The notes under the pieces were generated by a model, which did not search any database, was not told where the DNA came from, and saw only the letters and a program-made list of their open reading frames with translations. A stretch of DNA of 64,000 bases from CAVROT01 sp963722905 (lineage in GTDB: Bacteria > Pseudomonadota > Alphaproteobacteria > Rhodobacterales > Rhodobacteraceae), in assembly GCA_963722905.1 (NCBI GenBank), contig CAVROT010000011.1, positions 186,001 through 250,000 of the forward strand, in the 5' to 3' direction. The translations under genes and the position numbers were made by a program. How positions within the stretch are numbered: position 1 is the first letter of the stretch; every line of letters starts with the position of its first letter. Positions 53,938 through 63,961 of this stretch are shown here, piece by piece.

Positions 53938-55277
53938 TGTCATGGGACAACAAGGTCCTGTGGACCGAGGGCCTCTTTCTGCAGCCGCATCACTTCCAGC
54001 AGGCCGACCGCTATGCCGAGGCTCTGGTCGGCGGGCTGGCCCGGCGCCTGTCGCCCTACGCATGGGGCGTCTCGACCCTTGAGATCGACGCCGAGGTGCT
54101 GAAGGTCGGGCAATTCGCCATCACGTCCGCCTCGGGGCTGACGCAGGACGGCACCGTCTTCCGCGTCCCCGAGACGACGGACCACCCCCCCGCGCTGGAG
54201 GTTCCGGCCGGCACCCGCGACTGCATCGTCTACCTGTCGGTCCCGCAGCGCCGACAGGGCGCGGTCGAGGTCGACATGACCGGAGCCGAGCTCAGCGCCG
54301 CGCGCTTCCGGCCGGCCGAACTGGACGTGACCGACACGATGGGCACAGGGCGCAGCGAGGCGCGCATCGCGGTGGGCAAGTTGCGGCTCCAGTTCGCTCT
54401 GGCCGTCGACGACCTCGCCGACCGGCTGGTCATTCCCATCGCGCGCATCGTCGAGGTCCGCGCAGACCGAGAGGTCATCCTCGACACCGCCTTCGTTCCC
54501 AGCGCACTGGACGTGCGGGCCGCCGGGCCGCTCGACGCGTTCGTGCAGGAGCTGGACGGGCTTCTCGCGCACCGGACCCAGGCGCTGGCCGGACGGCTGA
54601 GCCAGGGTGCGGCCGGCAAGGGCGCGGCCGAGATCCAGGATTTCCTGCTGCTGATGGCGATCAACCGGGCGCTGCCGCTGGTCCGCCATCTGGCCACGAT
54701 CGAGAACGCGCACCCCGAACGGCTCTATGCGGCCTTCGTCGCGCTGGCGGGAGAACTGGCGACGTTCATGGCGCCCGAGAAACATCCGCCGCAGTTTCCG
54801 TTCTACCAGCATCACGACCTGACGGCGACGTTCCAGCCGGTGATCCGCACCCTGCGCCGGTACCTTTCGGCGGTGCTCGAACAGACGGCGACGGCGATCC
54901 CTCTGGAGCCGCGCAAGTACGGCATCTGGGTGGGGGTCATCGCCGACCGCAAGCTGATCGGCAACGCGGGCTTCGTTCTGGCCGTGCGCGCCGACGTCCC
55001 GGCCGAGAACCTGCGCAGGCACTACGCGGGCCAGTCCAAGGTCGGCCCGGTCGAGGAGATCCGCCAGCTGGTCAACTCGGCCCTGCCCGGCATCCCGATG
55101 CGGCCCCTGCCCGTCGCACCGCGTCAGGTGCCCTATGCGGCCAACACCGTCTATTTCGAGATGGACGGCGAAAGCCCTTATTGGGGCAAGATGCGGACGT
55201 CGGGCGGCGTGGCCGTCCATGTCTCGGGCGAATATCCGGGGCTGAAGATGGAGCTTTGGGCAATCCGCCGCGACTAG
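53937..55277 (+). CDS. tssK: Type VI baseplate protein TssK
   Basis: A 446-residue TssK linking baseplate and membrane complex. It starts MSWDNKVLWTEGLFLQPHHFQQ, the family hallmark, has LLLMAINRALPLVRHLATIE, and ends with YFEMDGESPYWGKMRTSGGVAVHVSG. Length is normal. It overlaps the stop of the small upstream ORF and ends 13 bases before tssL. Confidence 0.96.
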   Translation: MSWDNKVLWTEGLFLQPHHFQQADRYAEALVGGLARRLSPYAWGVSTLEIDAEVLKVGQFAITSASGLTQDGTVFRVPETTDHPPALEVPAGTRDCIVYLSVPQRRQGAVEVDMTGAELSAARFRPAELDVTDTMGTGRSEARIAVGKLRLQFALAVDDLADRLVIPIARIVEVRADREVILDTAFVPSALDVRAAGPLDAFVQELDGLLAHRTQALAGRLSQGAAGKGAAEIQDFLLLMAINRALPLVRHLATIENAHPERLYAAFVALAGELATFMAPEKHPPQFPFYQHHDLTATFQPVIRTLRRYLSAVLEQTATAIPLEPRKYGIWVGVIADRKLIGNAGFVLAVRADVPAENLRRHYAGQSKVGPVEEIRQLVNSALPGIPMRPLPVAPRQVPYAANTVYFEMDGESPYWGKMRTSGGVAVHVSGEYPGLKMELWAIRRD

Positions 55278-55290
55278 GGAGGCGAGGACG

Positions 55291-56661
55291 ATGGCCGACG
55301 ACGATCCATTCGCCGAACCCGGGGACGGCGAACGCACCGTTATCGTACCCAATCCGGGCGGTCGCCGCGCGGGCGTGGCCCAGCCGCCCGCCGCGGCGGC
55401 AGCGGCCCCGACGCCCGTACCCCGGCCGGAGGCGTCCGCCCCGGCCGCCAGTGCGCCGGACCAGCGGCTGGCGGCGGGGCGGACGGGGATGAACCCGCTC
55501 AACGCCGCGGCCGCGACGCTCTTCGCCCTGGTCAGCCGCATCCGCAACCGCGCCCAGCACCCGGACCCCGCCGCCCTGCGCAGGTCCGTCGTCGCCGAGG
55601 TGCGCGGCTTCGAGGCGCGGGCGATCCAGGCGGGCACCGATCCGCAGGCGGTGAAGGTGGCGCGCTACGCCATCTGCGCGACGCTGGACGACGTGGTTCT
55701 GAACACGCCATGGGGCGGCACCAGCGTCTGGGCGCAGCAGAGCATGGTCGGCACCTTCCACCGCGAGACTGTGGGCGGCGACCGCTTCTACGACCTCCTC
55801 GCGCGGCTTGAGCAGGACCCGGCGCGCAACGTCGACCTGCTGGAATTCCTCTACATGTGCCTGTCGCTGGGCTTCGAGGGGCGGCTCAGGGTCGAGCAGG
55901 GTGGCGCCGACCGCCATGTGGAGATCCGCGCGGGCCTCGCCCGGCTGATCCGCGCCCAGCGCGGCGAACGCGAGGACGACCTGTCGCCCCATTGGCAGGG
56001 CGTCGACCGCCCCCACAGGAACCGGTCGCGGTGGAAGCCGTTCTGGATCGCCGTCGCGGGCTGCGTCGCCGCGCTGACGGTGGCGTTCACCGGGCTCAGC
56101 TACGCGCTGTCGGGCACGACGGAGAGGTTGCGCGGCCAGCTTTCGGTCCTGGGTCCGGGCACGCCCGCCGTCCTGCGCCGCGAGGCGCCGCCGGTCGTCC
56201 CGCCGCCGCCCTCCGACGTGGAGCTGAAACGGGTCTCGGGCTTTCTGACCGAGGAGATCGCCGAGGGGCTGGTCACGGTCTTTCAGGACAACAACACCAT
56301 CACGGTGCGCATCACCGGGTCGGGCATGTTCGGATCCGGCTCCGACAGCCTCAAGCCCGCGTTCGAGGCGCCGCTGGACCGCGTCGCCGCGGCGCTGGAC
56401 GACACCGAGGGGCCGGTGATCGTGGCGGGGCACTCCGACAGCTCACCCATCTCGACGGCGCGGTTCAAGTCGAACATGGCACTGTCGCTGGCGCGCGCCG
56501 AGTCGGTGCGTGCCAAGCTGGCCGGTCAGCTGGCCGACGGCGACCGGCTGCGCGCCGAGGGACGATCTGACGCGGAACCCATCGCCGACAACGCCACGCC
56601 GGAGGGCCGCGCCGCCAACCGCCGGATCGAGATCGTGCTGATCCGCAAGGACGTGCCGTGA
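55291..56661 (+). CDS. tssL: Type VI membrane protein TssL with OmpA domain
   Basis: A 456-residue DotU/IcmH-type protein. After a disordered N terminus, the cytoplasmic domain has FETRAIQ-like VRGFEARAIQAGTDPQAV, YAICATLDDVVLNTPWGG and NVDLLEFLYMCLSLGFEGR. One membrane segment (about 249-272) leads to a periplasmic OmpA-type peptidoglycan-binding domain with IVAGHSDSSPISTARFKSN and ANRRIEIVLI at the end. The fused OmpA domain can anchor the complex to the cell wall. GTGA overlap with tssM. Confidence 0.94.
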   Translation: MADDDPFAEPGDGERTVIVPNPGGRRAGVAQPPAAAAAAPTPVPRPEASAPAASAPDQRLAAGRTGMNPLNAAAATLFALVSRIRNRAQHPDPAALRRSVVAEVRGFEARAIQAGTDPQAVKVARYAICATLDDVVLNTPWGGTSVWAQQSMVGTFHRETVGGDRFYDLLARLEQDPARNVDLLEFLYMCLSLGFEGRLRVEQGGADRHVEIRAGLARLIRAQRGEREDDLSPHWQGVDRPHRNRSRWKPFWIAVAGCVAALTVAFTGLSYALSGTTERLRGQLSVLGPGTPAVLRREAPPVVPPPPSDVELKRVSGFLTEEIAEGLVTVFQDNNTITVRITGSGMFGSGSDSLKPAFEAPLDRVAAALDDTEGPVIVAGHSDSSPISTARFKSNMALSLARAESVRAKLAGQLADGDRLRAEGRSDAEPIADNATPEGRAANRRIEIVLIRKDVP

Positions 56662-59600
56662 AGGTTCTGCGCGCCATGGGCTCCGGCATCGGCATCACGG
56701 CGATGGTGGCGCTGGCCGCATCGGCCTGCCTGTGGTTCCTGGGCGGCTACGTCGGCATCGGCGACGCCCATCCGTTCGACGGGGTGACGGGGCGGCTGGT
56801 GGGGCTGGCCGTGCTGTGGATCCTGGCGCTGCTGGTGATCCTGCTGATCCTCACCACCAAGCGCCGTCGCGACACCGATCTGGCCGAGGACATGGCCCAG
56901 GCCGAGGTGCCCGAACCGGCCGGCGCGCCAGACGACGCCGTCGTCGCGGCCGAACTGGGCGAGATGCGCGGCAAGCTCAAGTCGGCGATGCTGGCGCTGC
57001 GCCGGTCGAAGGCCGGGCGGCGGCACCTCTACGAAATGCCGTGGTATATCATCATCGGCCCGCCGGGCGCCGGCAAGACGACGGCAATCGTCAACAGCGG
57101 TCTGCGCTTTCCGCTGGAGGACGACGGCGGGCGCGCGGCCGTGGGCGGCGTCGGCGGCACCCGCAACTGCGACTGGTGGTTCACCGACGACGCCGTGCTG
57201 GTAGACACCGCCGGGCGCTACACCACACAGGAAAGCGACGCCGAGGCCGACAGCGCCGCCTGGCAGGGCTTCCTGCGTCTGCTGAAGAAGCATCGCCCGC
57301 GCCAGCCGATCAACGGCGCCATCGTGGCCATCAGCCTCAGCGACCTCACCCAGCAGGACGAAATCTCGCAGGCCGCCCACGCAGCCGCAATCCGTCGCCG
57401 CCTGACCGAGCTGCGCGACACGCTGGGCGTGCGGTTTCCCGTCTACATCCTTTTTACCAAGGCCGACCTCATCGCCGGCTTCGCAGAGTTCTTCGAGCCC
57501 CTGGGCAAGGACGCCCGCGAACAGGTCTGGGGGTTCACGCTGCCGCTGCCGAAGTCGCGTGGTGCGGCCGGCGCGGCCGCGTTCGACGCCGAATTCCAGG
57601 CCCTGCTGGACCGGCTGAACGCGCAGTCCCTCGAACGGATGCAGGCCGAGGCGGACCCGGCCCGCCGTGCCCTGATCGCGAGCTTCCCGTCGCAGGTGGC
57701 CAGCGTGCGCGCGACCGCTGACGCGTTTCTGGCCGAGGTGTTCCACGAGGGCAAGCTCGACCGCAGCCAGATGCTGCGCGGCGCCTATTTCACGTCCGGC
57801 ACGCAGGAGGGGACGCCCATCGACCGGCTGATGACCGGTATGGCGCGGACCTTCGGGATCGGCCGGCAGGCCATCGGCACGGGGCGCGGCACCGGGCGTT
57901 CGTTCTTCCTTACCCGCCTTTTTCAGGACGTGATGTTCCCCGAGGCCGGTCTGGTCTCGGCCGACGACCGGGTCGAGAAGCGCTATGTCTGGACGCGCCG
58001 CGGCGCCTTCGCGGCCGCCGTGCTGGTGACGGTTGGCCTTGGCGCGCTCTGGACCCGCAGCTACCTCGGCAACGTCGAGCGCGCCGGGAACTACGAGGCC
58101 GGCATCGCGGCCTACACCGCCGCCGCTTCCGAGATTCCGGGCAACCCCATCGCCGATACCGACATCGCCGGCACCGTGCCGGCGCTGAACGCCCTGCACG
58201 ACCTCGCGGCCGAGGCGGCAGCGCCGCGTCCCGCCCGGCTGGGCTGGGGCCTGTGGCAGGGCGACGTGATCGCCAACCAGGCGCGGCTGACCTACCGCGA
58301 CGCGCTGAACCGGCACCTCCTGCCCCGCATGCTGTTGCGACTTGAAGATCAGATGCAGGCCAACATCAACAACACCGACCTGCTCTACGAGCTGCTGAAG
58401 GTGTACCTGACGCTGGGCCTGGCCGGGCCGATGAACGCCGATCTGGTGTCCGAGTTCATGGAGGTCGACTGGTCGGTCTCCTTCCCGGGCCCGTCCCGGC
58501 AGGATCTGCGGGCCGACCTGTTGACCCACCTCGAGGCCCTGCTGGCACAGCCCATGGTCGATGTCGGCCTCAACGCCGACCTCGTCGGTCAGGTGCAGGA
58601 GGTGCTGACGCGGATGCCGCTGGCTCAGCGGGTCTATAACGGCATCCTCGCCTCTCCGGAGGCGCTGGACCTGCCCGAATGGCGACCGACCGACGTGGGC
58701 GGGCCGCAGATCGCGCGCGCCCTCGCCCGTTCGTCCGGCCGGCCGCTGTCCGAGGGCGTGCCCGGTATCCTCACCCGCGACGGGTTCAACGACGTCTTCC
58801 TGCCAGAGGCGCTGGACGTCGCCGAACGCCTGAAAGACGAGGCATGGGTGCTCGGCCCCGACGCCGCCGCGCAGCAGACGGACGCCGCCCTGATCGCGCT
58901 CAGCCGGGACGTGCTGGATCTCTACTACACCGACGTCATCGCGGCGTGGGACGGGGTGCTGGCCGACCTCGACATCATCCCCGTGACCGACCTGCCCTCG
59001 GCGGTGGAGGTGCTGAACGTCCTTTCCGGACCGTCCTCTCCCATCGTCAACGTCCTGAACGCCGTCGCCGACGAGACCCGGCTTGCCACGCCGCGCGAGG
59101 CAGAGGTCACCGACGCCGAGGCAGGGGCCGAGGCCGGCGCAGGCGTGCTGGCCGCGCAGGCGCTGCGGCGCAACCTCAGCCCGCAGCGCCGGCTGTTCCT
59201 TCGGGCCGTGACCGGCGCCGAGGGCTCCGCGCCCGCGAAGGAGCCGGGCGCCTTCGTCGAGGACCGGTTCGCCTGGCTGCATGCGCTGGTGGACCGCCCC
59301 GAAGGGCAGCCGTCGCGGCTGGACGCGATGATGGAGCTGCTGACCGAGGTGAACAAGGAGGTCGAGCGTCTGGGATTTTCCGGCGGTGTCGGCGCCACGA
59401 CCGCCGACAGCGAGGCTCTTGCCCGCTTCCAGCTGGAGGCGGCGCGGCTGGAGGGGCCGATCAAGCGCTGGGCGAACCAGATCGCCAGCGGCTCGTCCGG
59501 CGTCGCGGCCGACGGCACCCGCGCCGGGATCGCCGCGCGCTGGCAGGCCGACGTCCTGCCCTTCTGCCGTCAGGCGACCGCCGGTTATCCGTTCAACCGT

Positions 59601-60218
59601 CAGGCGCAGAACGACGTGACGGTGCAGGACTTCGCCCGCCTCTTCGGCCCCGGCGGCCTGATCGACACATTCTACGATCAGAACCTCGCCCAGATCGTCG
59701 ACACGACGCAGCGGCCCTGGGCCTGGAAGACGGTGAACGGGACCGACCTGGGCATCGGCCAGCCCGTGCTGGACCAGATCGAGAGCGCGCTGCTGATCCG
59801 CGATGCGTTCTTTCCCGCCGGCGCGCCCTCGATCGACTTCCAGATCACCCCCGAGGCGCTGGATCCGGCGGCGCAGGCGATCAACCTGAACGTCCACGGC
59901 ACCGAGGTGACGTACCGCCACACCGACGGGCAGCCGACGCCGCAGGCGGTGAACTGGCCCGGCACGGTCGGGCTGGCGCGCGCGACCTTTCTGCCTGGCA
60001 AGCCGGGGTCCGAGGACGCGCTGTCGCGTGACGGGCCCTGGGGATGGTTCCGCCTGCTCGACGCGGTCGAGGTGCGCGACACGAACGCGTCGGACCGCAA
60101 GCGCATGATCTTTCGCGTCGGCGGGCGCGTGGCCATCTTCGCGCTGCAGTCGGGCTCGATCCTCAACCCCTTCACCCTTCCCGCCATGCAGACCTTCGCC
60201 TGCCCGGAGACGTTCTGA
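56658..60218 (+). CDS. tssM: Type VI membrane protein TssM
   Basis: A 1186-residue IcmF-type inner-membrane protein. Two membrane segments at the N terminus (about 10-32 and 43-65) are followed by a cytoplasmic NTPase-like domain with a Walker A motif GPPGAGKTT (134-142), and a third membrane segment near 450-470. The large periplasmic domain ends with PWGWFRLLDAVEVRDTN and IFALQSGSILNPF. The start GTG overlaps the end of tssL. Walker A is complete here, though not essential in all members. Confidence 0.96.
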   Translation: MKVLRAMGSGIGITAMVALAASACLWFLGGYVGIGDAHPFDGVTGRLVGLAVLWILALLVILLILTTKRRRDTDLAEDMAQAEVPEPAGAPDDAVVAAELGEMRGKLKSAMLALRRSKAGRRHLYEMPWYIIIGPPGAGKTTAIVNSGLRFPLEDDGGRAAVGGVGGTRNCDWWFTDDAVLVDTAGRYTTQESDAEADSAAWQGFLRLLKKHRPRQPINGAIVAISLSDLTQQDEISQAAHAAAIRRRLTELRDTLGVRFPVYILFTKADLIAGFAEFFEPLGKDAREQVWGFTLPLPKSRGAAGAAAFDAEFQALLDRLNAQSLERMQAEADPARRALIASFPSQVASVRATADAFLAEVFHEGKLDRSQMLRGAYFTSGTQEGTPIDRLMTGMARTFGIGRQAIGTGRGTGRSFFLTRLFQDVMFPEAGLVSADDRVEKRYVWTRRGAFAAAVLVTVGLGALWTRSYLGNVERAGNYEAGIAAYTAAASEIPGNPIADTDIAGTVPALNALHDLAAEAAAPRPARLGWGLWQGDVIANQARLTYRDALNRHLLPRMLLRLEDQMQANINNTDLLYELLKVYLTLGLAGPMNADLVSEFMEVDWSVSFPGPSRQDLRADLLTHLEALLAQPMVDVGLNADLVGQVQEVLTRMPLAQRVYNGILASPEALDLPEWRPTDVGGPQIARALARSSGRPLSEGVPGILTRDGFNDVFLPEALDVAERLKDEAWVLGPDAAAQQTDAALIALSRDVLDLYYTDVIAAWDGVLADLDIIPVTDLPSAVEVLNVLSGPSSPIVNVLNAVADETRLATPREAEVTDAEAGAEAGAGVLAAQALRRNLSPQRRLFLRAVTGAEGSAPAKEPGAFVEDRFAWLHALVDRPEGQPSRLDAMMELLTEVNKEVERLGFSGGVGATTADSEALARFQLEAARLEGPIKRWANQIASGSSGVAADGTRAGIAARWQADVLPFCRQATAGYPFNRQAQNDVTVQDFARLFGPGGLIDTFYDQNLAQIVDTTQRPWAWKTVNGTDLGIGQPVLDQIESALLIRDAFFPAGAPSIDFQITPEALDPAAQAINLNVHGTEVTYRHTDGQPTPQAVNWPGTVGLARATFLPGKPGSEDALSRDGPWGWFRLLDAVEVRDTNASDRKRMIFRVGGRVAIFALQSGSILNPFTLPAMQTFACPETF

Positions 60219-60219
60219 G

Positions 60220-60900
60220 GTGTCGGCCGCCGGATACGCGGCCTACGGCAAGATCCCCAGCCTGGGCGACTTCTTCCGTATAGGCTCGATCCCGGGCGTG
60301 CAGGAGGCGTGGGACGTCTGGTTGCAGGGCGCGATGACGGCGGCGCGCGCCGCCATCGGGCCGCGCTGGACCGACTGCTACATGTCGGCGCCGATCTGGC
60401 GGTTCACGCTGGCGCCCGGGATCCTGACGCGGACGGCGGTGCTGGGGATCGTGATGCCCTCGGTCGACCGGGTAGGCCGGCAGTTTCCGCTGACCATCCT
60501 GACCGTGGTGCCCGGCGCGTCGCATGCGGCGGCGCTCCACCTCGGCGCCGCACCGGCCTTCGACGCGCTGGAGGCCGCCGCGCTGGACATGCTGGAGCCG
60601 GGCGGCTCGCGCGAGGCGCTGGCCAACCGGCTGCGTACGCTCGACCTTCCAAGGCCCCGGCAGGAGGGCGCGGTCCGGCGCACGGCGGACGGGATGCTGC
60701 TGGGCGCCGGCGGCGCGCCCGCGGGCGTCATCGCCGCCGGCGCGGTGGACCGCAGCTACCGGCGGCCCTGCCTCTTCGGCACCGCCGACGGCCCCCGGTC
60801 GCGGCTGGCCTGCACCGAGGGGCTGCCGCCCCCCTCGGTGCAGGCCGCGCTCTTCGATGCCGACGCGCCGCTCTGGCCGGCGGGCGGGGCCGCGCCGTGA
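60220..60900 (+). CDS. tagF: TagF-type T6SS post-translational regulator
   Basis: A 226-residue TagF-domain protein, GTG start at 60220 one base after the tssM stop. It opens AGYAAYGKIPSLGDFFRIG, with DVWLQGAMTAARAAIG and FPLTILTVVPG, the family pattern. In Pseudomonas, TagF represses assembly by binding the FHA protein independently of phosphorylation. It overlaps pppA by four bases (GTGA). Confidence 0.93.
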   Translation: MSAAGYAAYGKIPSLGDFFRIGSIPGVQEAWDVWLQGAMTAARAAIGPRWTDCYMSAPIWRFTLAPGILTRTAVLGIVMPSVDRVGRQFPLTILTVVPGASHAAALHLGAAPAFDALEAAALDMLEPGGSREALANRLRTLDLPRPRQEGAVRRTADGMLLGAGGAPAGVIAAGAVDRSYRRPCLFGTADGPRSRLACTEGLPPPSVQAALFDADAPLWPAGGAAP

Positions 60901-61613
60901 CGATCCTGCGCCACGCGTCGGCCACCCATGTCGGCCGGGTGCGCCGGCTGAACGAGGACGCGATCCTGTCGATGCCCGAAAGCGGCATCTGGCTCGTCGC
61001 CGACGGCATGGGCGGACACGAGGCCGGCGACTATGCCAGCCAGACCATCGTCGAGACGGTGTCGACACTGCCGCCCGACCTGCCACCCGCCGACGCCGTG
61101 CGCCACATGCGCGACGCGCTGTCGCGCGCGCACGACCAGATCCGGGCCGAGGCGGCGCGGCGCGGAGCAGACACCATCGGCGCGACCGTCGTCGCCCTGA
61201 TCGTGACCCGCGGGCATTTCGCGGCGCTCTGGGCGGGTGACAGCCGCCTCTACCGCCTGCGCCCCGGCCACCCCATCGAACTGATGACCGAGGATCATTC
61301 CGTCGTTGGCGCCCTCGTCGCCACGGGCCGGCTGACATGGGACGAGGCCGAGGCGCATCCGCAATCGAACGCCATCACCCGCGCCGTCGGGGTCGGCGAG
61401 GTGCTGGAGCTCGACAAGGTGCGCGGCCTGACCGAACGGGGCGACCGGTTCCTCCTGTGCTCGGACGGGCTGAACAGATACGCGGGATTCGACCGGCTGG
61501 AGAGGTCGCTGCGCGACACGCCGATCGAGGTCGTGACCGACCGGCTGATCAAGATGGCGCTGGACGGCGGCGGCGCCGACAACATATCGGCCATCGTGGT
61601 GGACGTGGTCTGA
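60897..61613 (+). CDS. pppA: PP2C-type Ser/Thr phosphatase of the T6SS (PppA)
   Basis: A 238-residue PP2C phosphatase that counters PpkA. Metal-binding aspartates lie in RRLNEDA, VADGMGGHEAGD and DNISAIVVD, with GDSRLYRLRPG between. The start is a GTG overlapping the tagF stop. It is the last plus-strand gene of the operon. Stand-alone phosphatase, no fused domain. Confidence 0.93.
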   Translation: MTILRHASATHVGRVRRLNEDAILSMPESGIWLVADGMGGHEAGDYASQTIVETVSTLPPDLPPADAVRHMRDALSRAHDQIRAEAARRGADTIGATVVALIVTRGHFAALWAGDSRLYRLRPGHPIELMTEDHSVVGALVATGRLTWDEAEAHPQSNAITRAVGVGEVLELDKVRGLTERGDRFLLCSDGLNRYAGFDRLERSLRDTPIEVVTDRLIKMALDGGGADNISAIVVDVV

Positions 61614-61624
61614 CACAGGGTGCT

Positions 61625-61643
61625 GCCGGCAACTGCGGCCGGC
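61625..61643. terminator. Hairpin between convergent pppA and ppkA
   Basis: GCCGGC (61625-61630) and GCCGGC (61638-61643) form a six-pair stem around a seven-base loop in the gap between the convergent genes. No T-run follows, so a termination role is only suggested by position. Confidence 0.25.
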
Positions 61644-61723
61644 GACGGCGCGCGTACGGCATGCGACCGTCCGGTCAGATCGTCAGCGATACGCGCCACC
61701 GCACCGGAGCCGCGAGGTTCGTC

Positions 61724-63922
61724 TCAGGGCAGCGCGGTGGTAAGGATGCGGCTGTCGAGCGTGCGGATCGGCTGTGTCGTCTCGCGCAGGGCGCGCGCAT
61801 AGCCTTCGGCCAACTCGGCGGTGGGCCGCAGCTCGTCGAAGAGCGGCGCGTCTGCATGCAGCACCAGGATCTCCGTCTTGCCCAAAGCCGAGTCGTCGAC
61901 AGTGAAGGCCAGGTTTCGGCCGTCGTCCTGTTCGGACAGCGGATAAGCCACACGCACGTCGACCGCGCCGTCCCGCCCGTCGCGCAGCGCCGCCACCGCG
62001 TTGTCGGGCCGGTTCAGGTTCGGCAGCATGTGGAACACGTCGCCCGACACGTCCAGTGCCGAAACGTAGAGATAGCCCTCCGTCACGTCCGCCGGCACCG
62101 TCACGTCGATCACCGGGTTCTCGCCCACGAAGTAGCGCCCCTGCGGGTTCGGGTCGTCGCGGTCCCCGAAGCCGAAACGGGTGTCGAAGCCGCCCGAGGG
62201 CGCCAGGGGCAGCGCATCGTCGACCAGGCACAGCGTGGCGTTCAGCACCTCGGCGTCGACCGCGACGGGTCGGTCGCCGGCGACCTGCGACAGCGCGTCG
62301 ATCAGCGCCACGCGCGTCGCCGTGGACGCGACCTGTCCGCCCACGGAGATCTCTTCCCCGGCGGCGTAGCCGACCTGCGGCGGATCGCGCAGGAACAGCT
62401 CGCCGCAATCGGCATGGTCGCGCAGGATCGGCAGCAGGCGCTCGGGCGGCAGGATGCGGGGCCCGAGGTCGATCTCGACCGTGCCGGACAGACCGGCAGG
62501 GAGGGCCAAGACGACCTGCGGCAGTGCGCGGTCGAGTTCGCTGTCCTCGGTCAGCCCGGTCACCGCATAGACGTCGCCACGCAGCGAGACGCGCCATTCA
62601 GGCAGCATCACGACCCCGTCCACCAGCGTCAGCAGACCGTCGCCCCAGCCGTCTGGGATGTCGCCCGAGGCCAGCGCCACGTCCATCGTCCCGCCCAGCG
62701 GCAGCACGCGTTCGGCGAGGGCCTGTTCGACCTCGGCCGAGGGGACGACGCCGCGCGCCGCGACCTCGCCGTCCACCGGGCGCTCCACCACGATGGCGAA
62801 GGGATCCGCCAGCGGATGGCGCGGGCCGGTGACCGCCTCGAAAATGCCGACGGCATAGGCCCCGCCCAGCGCGACCGCCACGACGGCGAGGCCCAGCACT
62901 GCCGCGAGGCCCCGCCGCGAACCGGGCGTCCGGTCGGGCGCCGCCGACGGTACATGTGACGGCGGGGCTCCGGCGTCGAGTGAGCGGCCATCCCTTGGCG
63001 GTGCAACGGCGGCCGCGGACGGCGTCCGGGATGGCTGCGGCGCGATCACGGTCGCGTCGCCGTCCGCCATCGTCGTCGCCGGTTGGCGACCCGGCCGGCC
63101 GGCGGCGTCGATCTCGTCCAGGATGGCCTGCGCCGACTGAAGGCGGTCGGCCGGGTCGGGGCGGGTCATCGCCTCGATCAGTCCACGCAGGGGCTGGGGC
63201 ACGCCGTCGGTGTGCGGAGGACGCGCCTTGGCCTCGACCACCTGCATGGGGTTGTCGCCGACATCGGGCGTCCGGCCGCGGAAGGTGGCCAGCAGCAGCG
63301 CCCCCAGCGCGTAGATATCCGACCGCGCATCGCTGTGGCCGGCCAGCTGCTCGGGCGCTGCATAGGCGTATTTGCCCGCGAACTCTCCGCCGACGATGGT
63401 CTGTGCGCCGGGGTTGGCATCCTTGGCGATTCCGAAGTCGATGATGACGGCCTGGCCCGGATCGCCGTCGCGCAGGATGATGTTGTCGGGCGACAGGTCG
63501 CGGTGGACGATGCCCTTGTCATGCGCCGCCACCAATCCCTCGCAGACGCGCCGACAGACCGTCAGCAGGTCGGCTGCCGACATGCCCCCGTCCCGCATGA
63601 GGGCGTCGAGGCCGGGGCCGTCGACGTAGTCCATCACCAGATAGACGCGGCCGTCGTCCATCCGCTGGTTATCGGAGTAGCGCACGATGGCGTCGTGGCG
63701 GATGTCGCGGATCTCTTCCTCGCGCCGCATCAGCACGAGGTAATCCTCGTTGGCCGAGAACTCCGACCGGAGCGCCTTCAGCGCGACCACCCGCCCCGAG
63801 ATATCGCTGCGCGCGCGGTAGACCTCGGACGTGCCGCCGCGCCCCAGAATCGCCTCGATGCGGTAGGTGTTGTTCAGCAGGTCGCCCGGCTGGAAGATGT
63901 CGCCGGGGCGCGGCTGGGTCAT
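61724..63922 (-). CDS. ppkA: T6SS Ser/Thr kinase PpkA with C-terminal DUF4384 domain
   Basis: A 732-residue kinase with a cytoplasmic Hanks-type domain (about 20-275): glycine loop GRGGTSEVYRA, Lys49, catalytic Asp142 (HRDLSPDN) and DFG at 162-164. A membrane segment (338-360) leads to a periplasmic part with a small domain bearing Cys506 and Cys565 and a DUF4384 domain (about 585-690; YFVGENPVIDVTVPADV, GDVFHMLPNLNRPDN). In the threonine phosphorylation pathway PpkA activates the system through the FHA protein. The kinase is convergent with pppA. The periplasmic part may sense the envelope. Confidence 0.92.
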   Translation of the reverse strand: MTQPRPGDIFQPGDLLNNTYRIEAILGRGGTSEVYRARSDISGRVVALKALRSEFSANEDYLVLMRREEEIRDIRHDAIVRYSDNQRMDDGRVYLVMDYVDGPGLDALMRDGGMSAADLLTVCRRVCEGLVAAHDKGIVHRDLSPDNIILRDGDPGQAVIIDFGIAKDANPGAQTIVGGEFAGKYAYAAPEQLAGHSDARSDIYALGALLLATFRGRTPDVGDNPMQVVEAKARPPHTDGVPQPLRGLIEAMTRPDPADRLQSAQAILDEIDAAGRPGRQPATTMADGDATVIAPQPSRTPSAAAVAPPRDGRSLDAGAPPSHVPSAAPDRTPGSRRGLAAVLGLAVVAVALGGAYAVGIFEAVTGPRHPLADPFAIVVERPVDGEVAARGVVPSAEVEQALAERVLPLGGTMDVALASGDIPDGWGDGLLTLVDGVVMLPEWRVSLRGDVYAVTGLTEDSELDRALPQVVLALPAGLSGTVEIDLGPRILPPERLLPILRDHADCGELFLRDPPQVGYAAGEEISVGGQVASTATRVALIDALSQVAGDRPVAVDAEVLNATLCLVDDALPLAPSGGFDTRFGFGDRDDPNPQGRYFVGENPVIDVTVPADVTEGYLYVSALDVSGDVFHMLPNLNRPDNAVAALRDGRDGAVDVRVAYPLSEQDDGRNLAFTVDDSALGKTEILVLHADAPLFDELRPTAELAEGYARALRETTQPIRTLDSRILTTALP

Positions 63923-63961
63923 GCCGCGGTCACGGTCGGCGCCCCGCCCCGGATACGAGGC

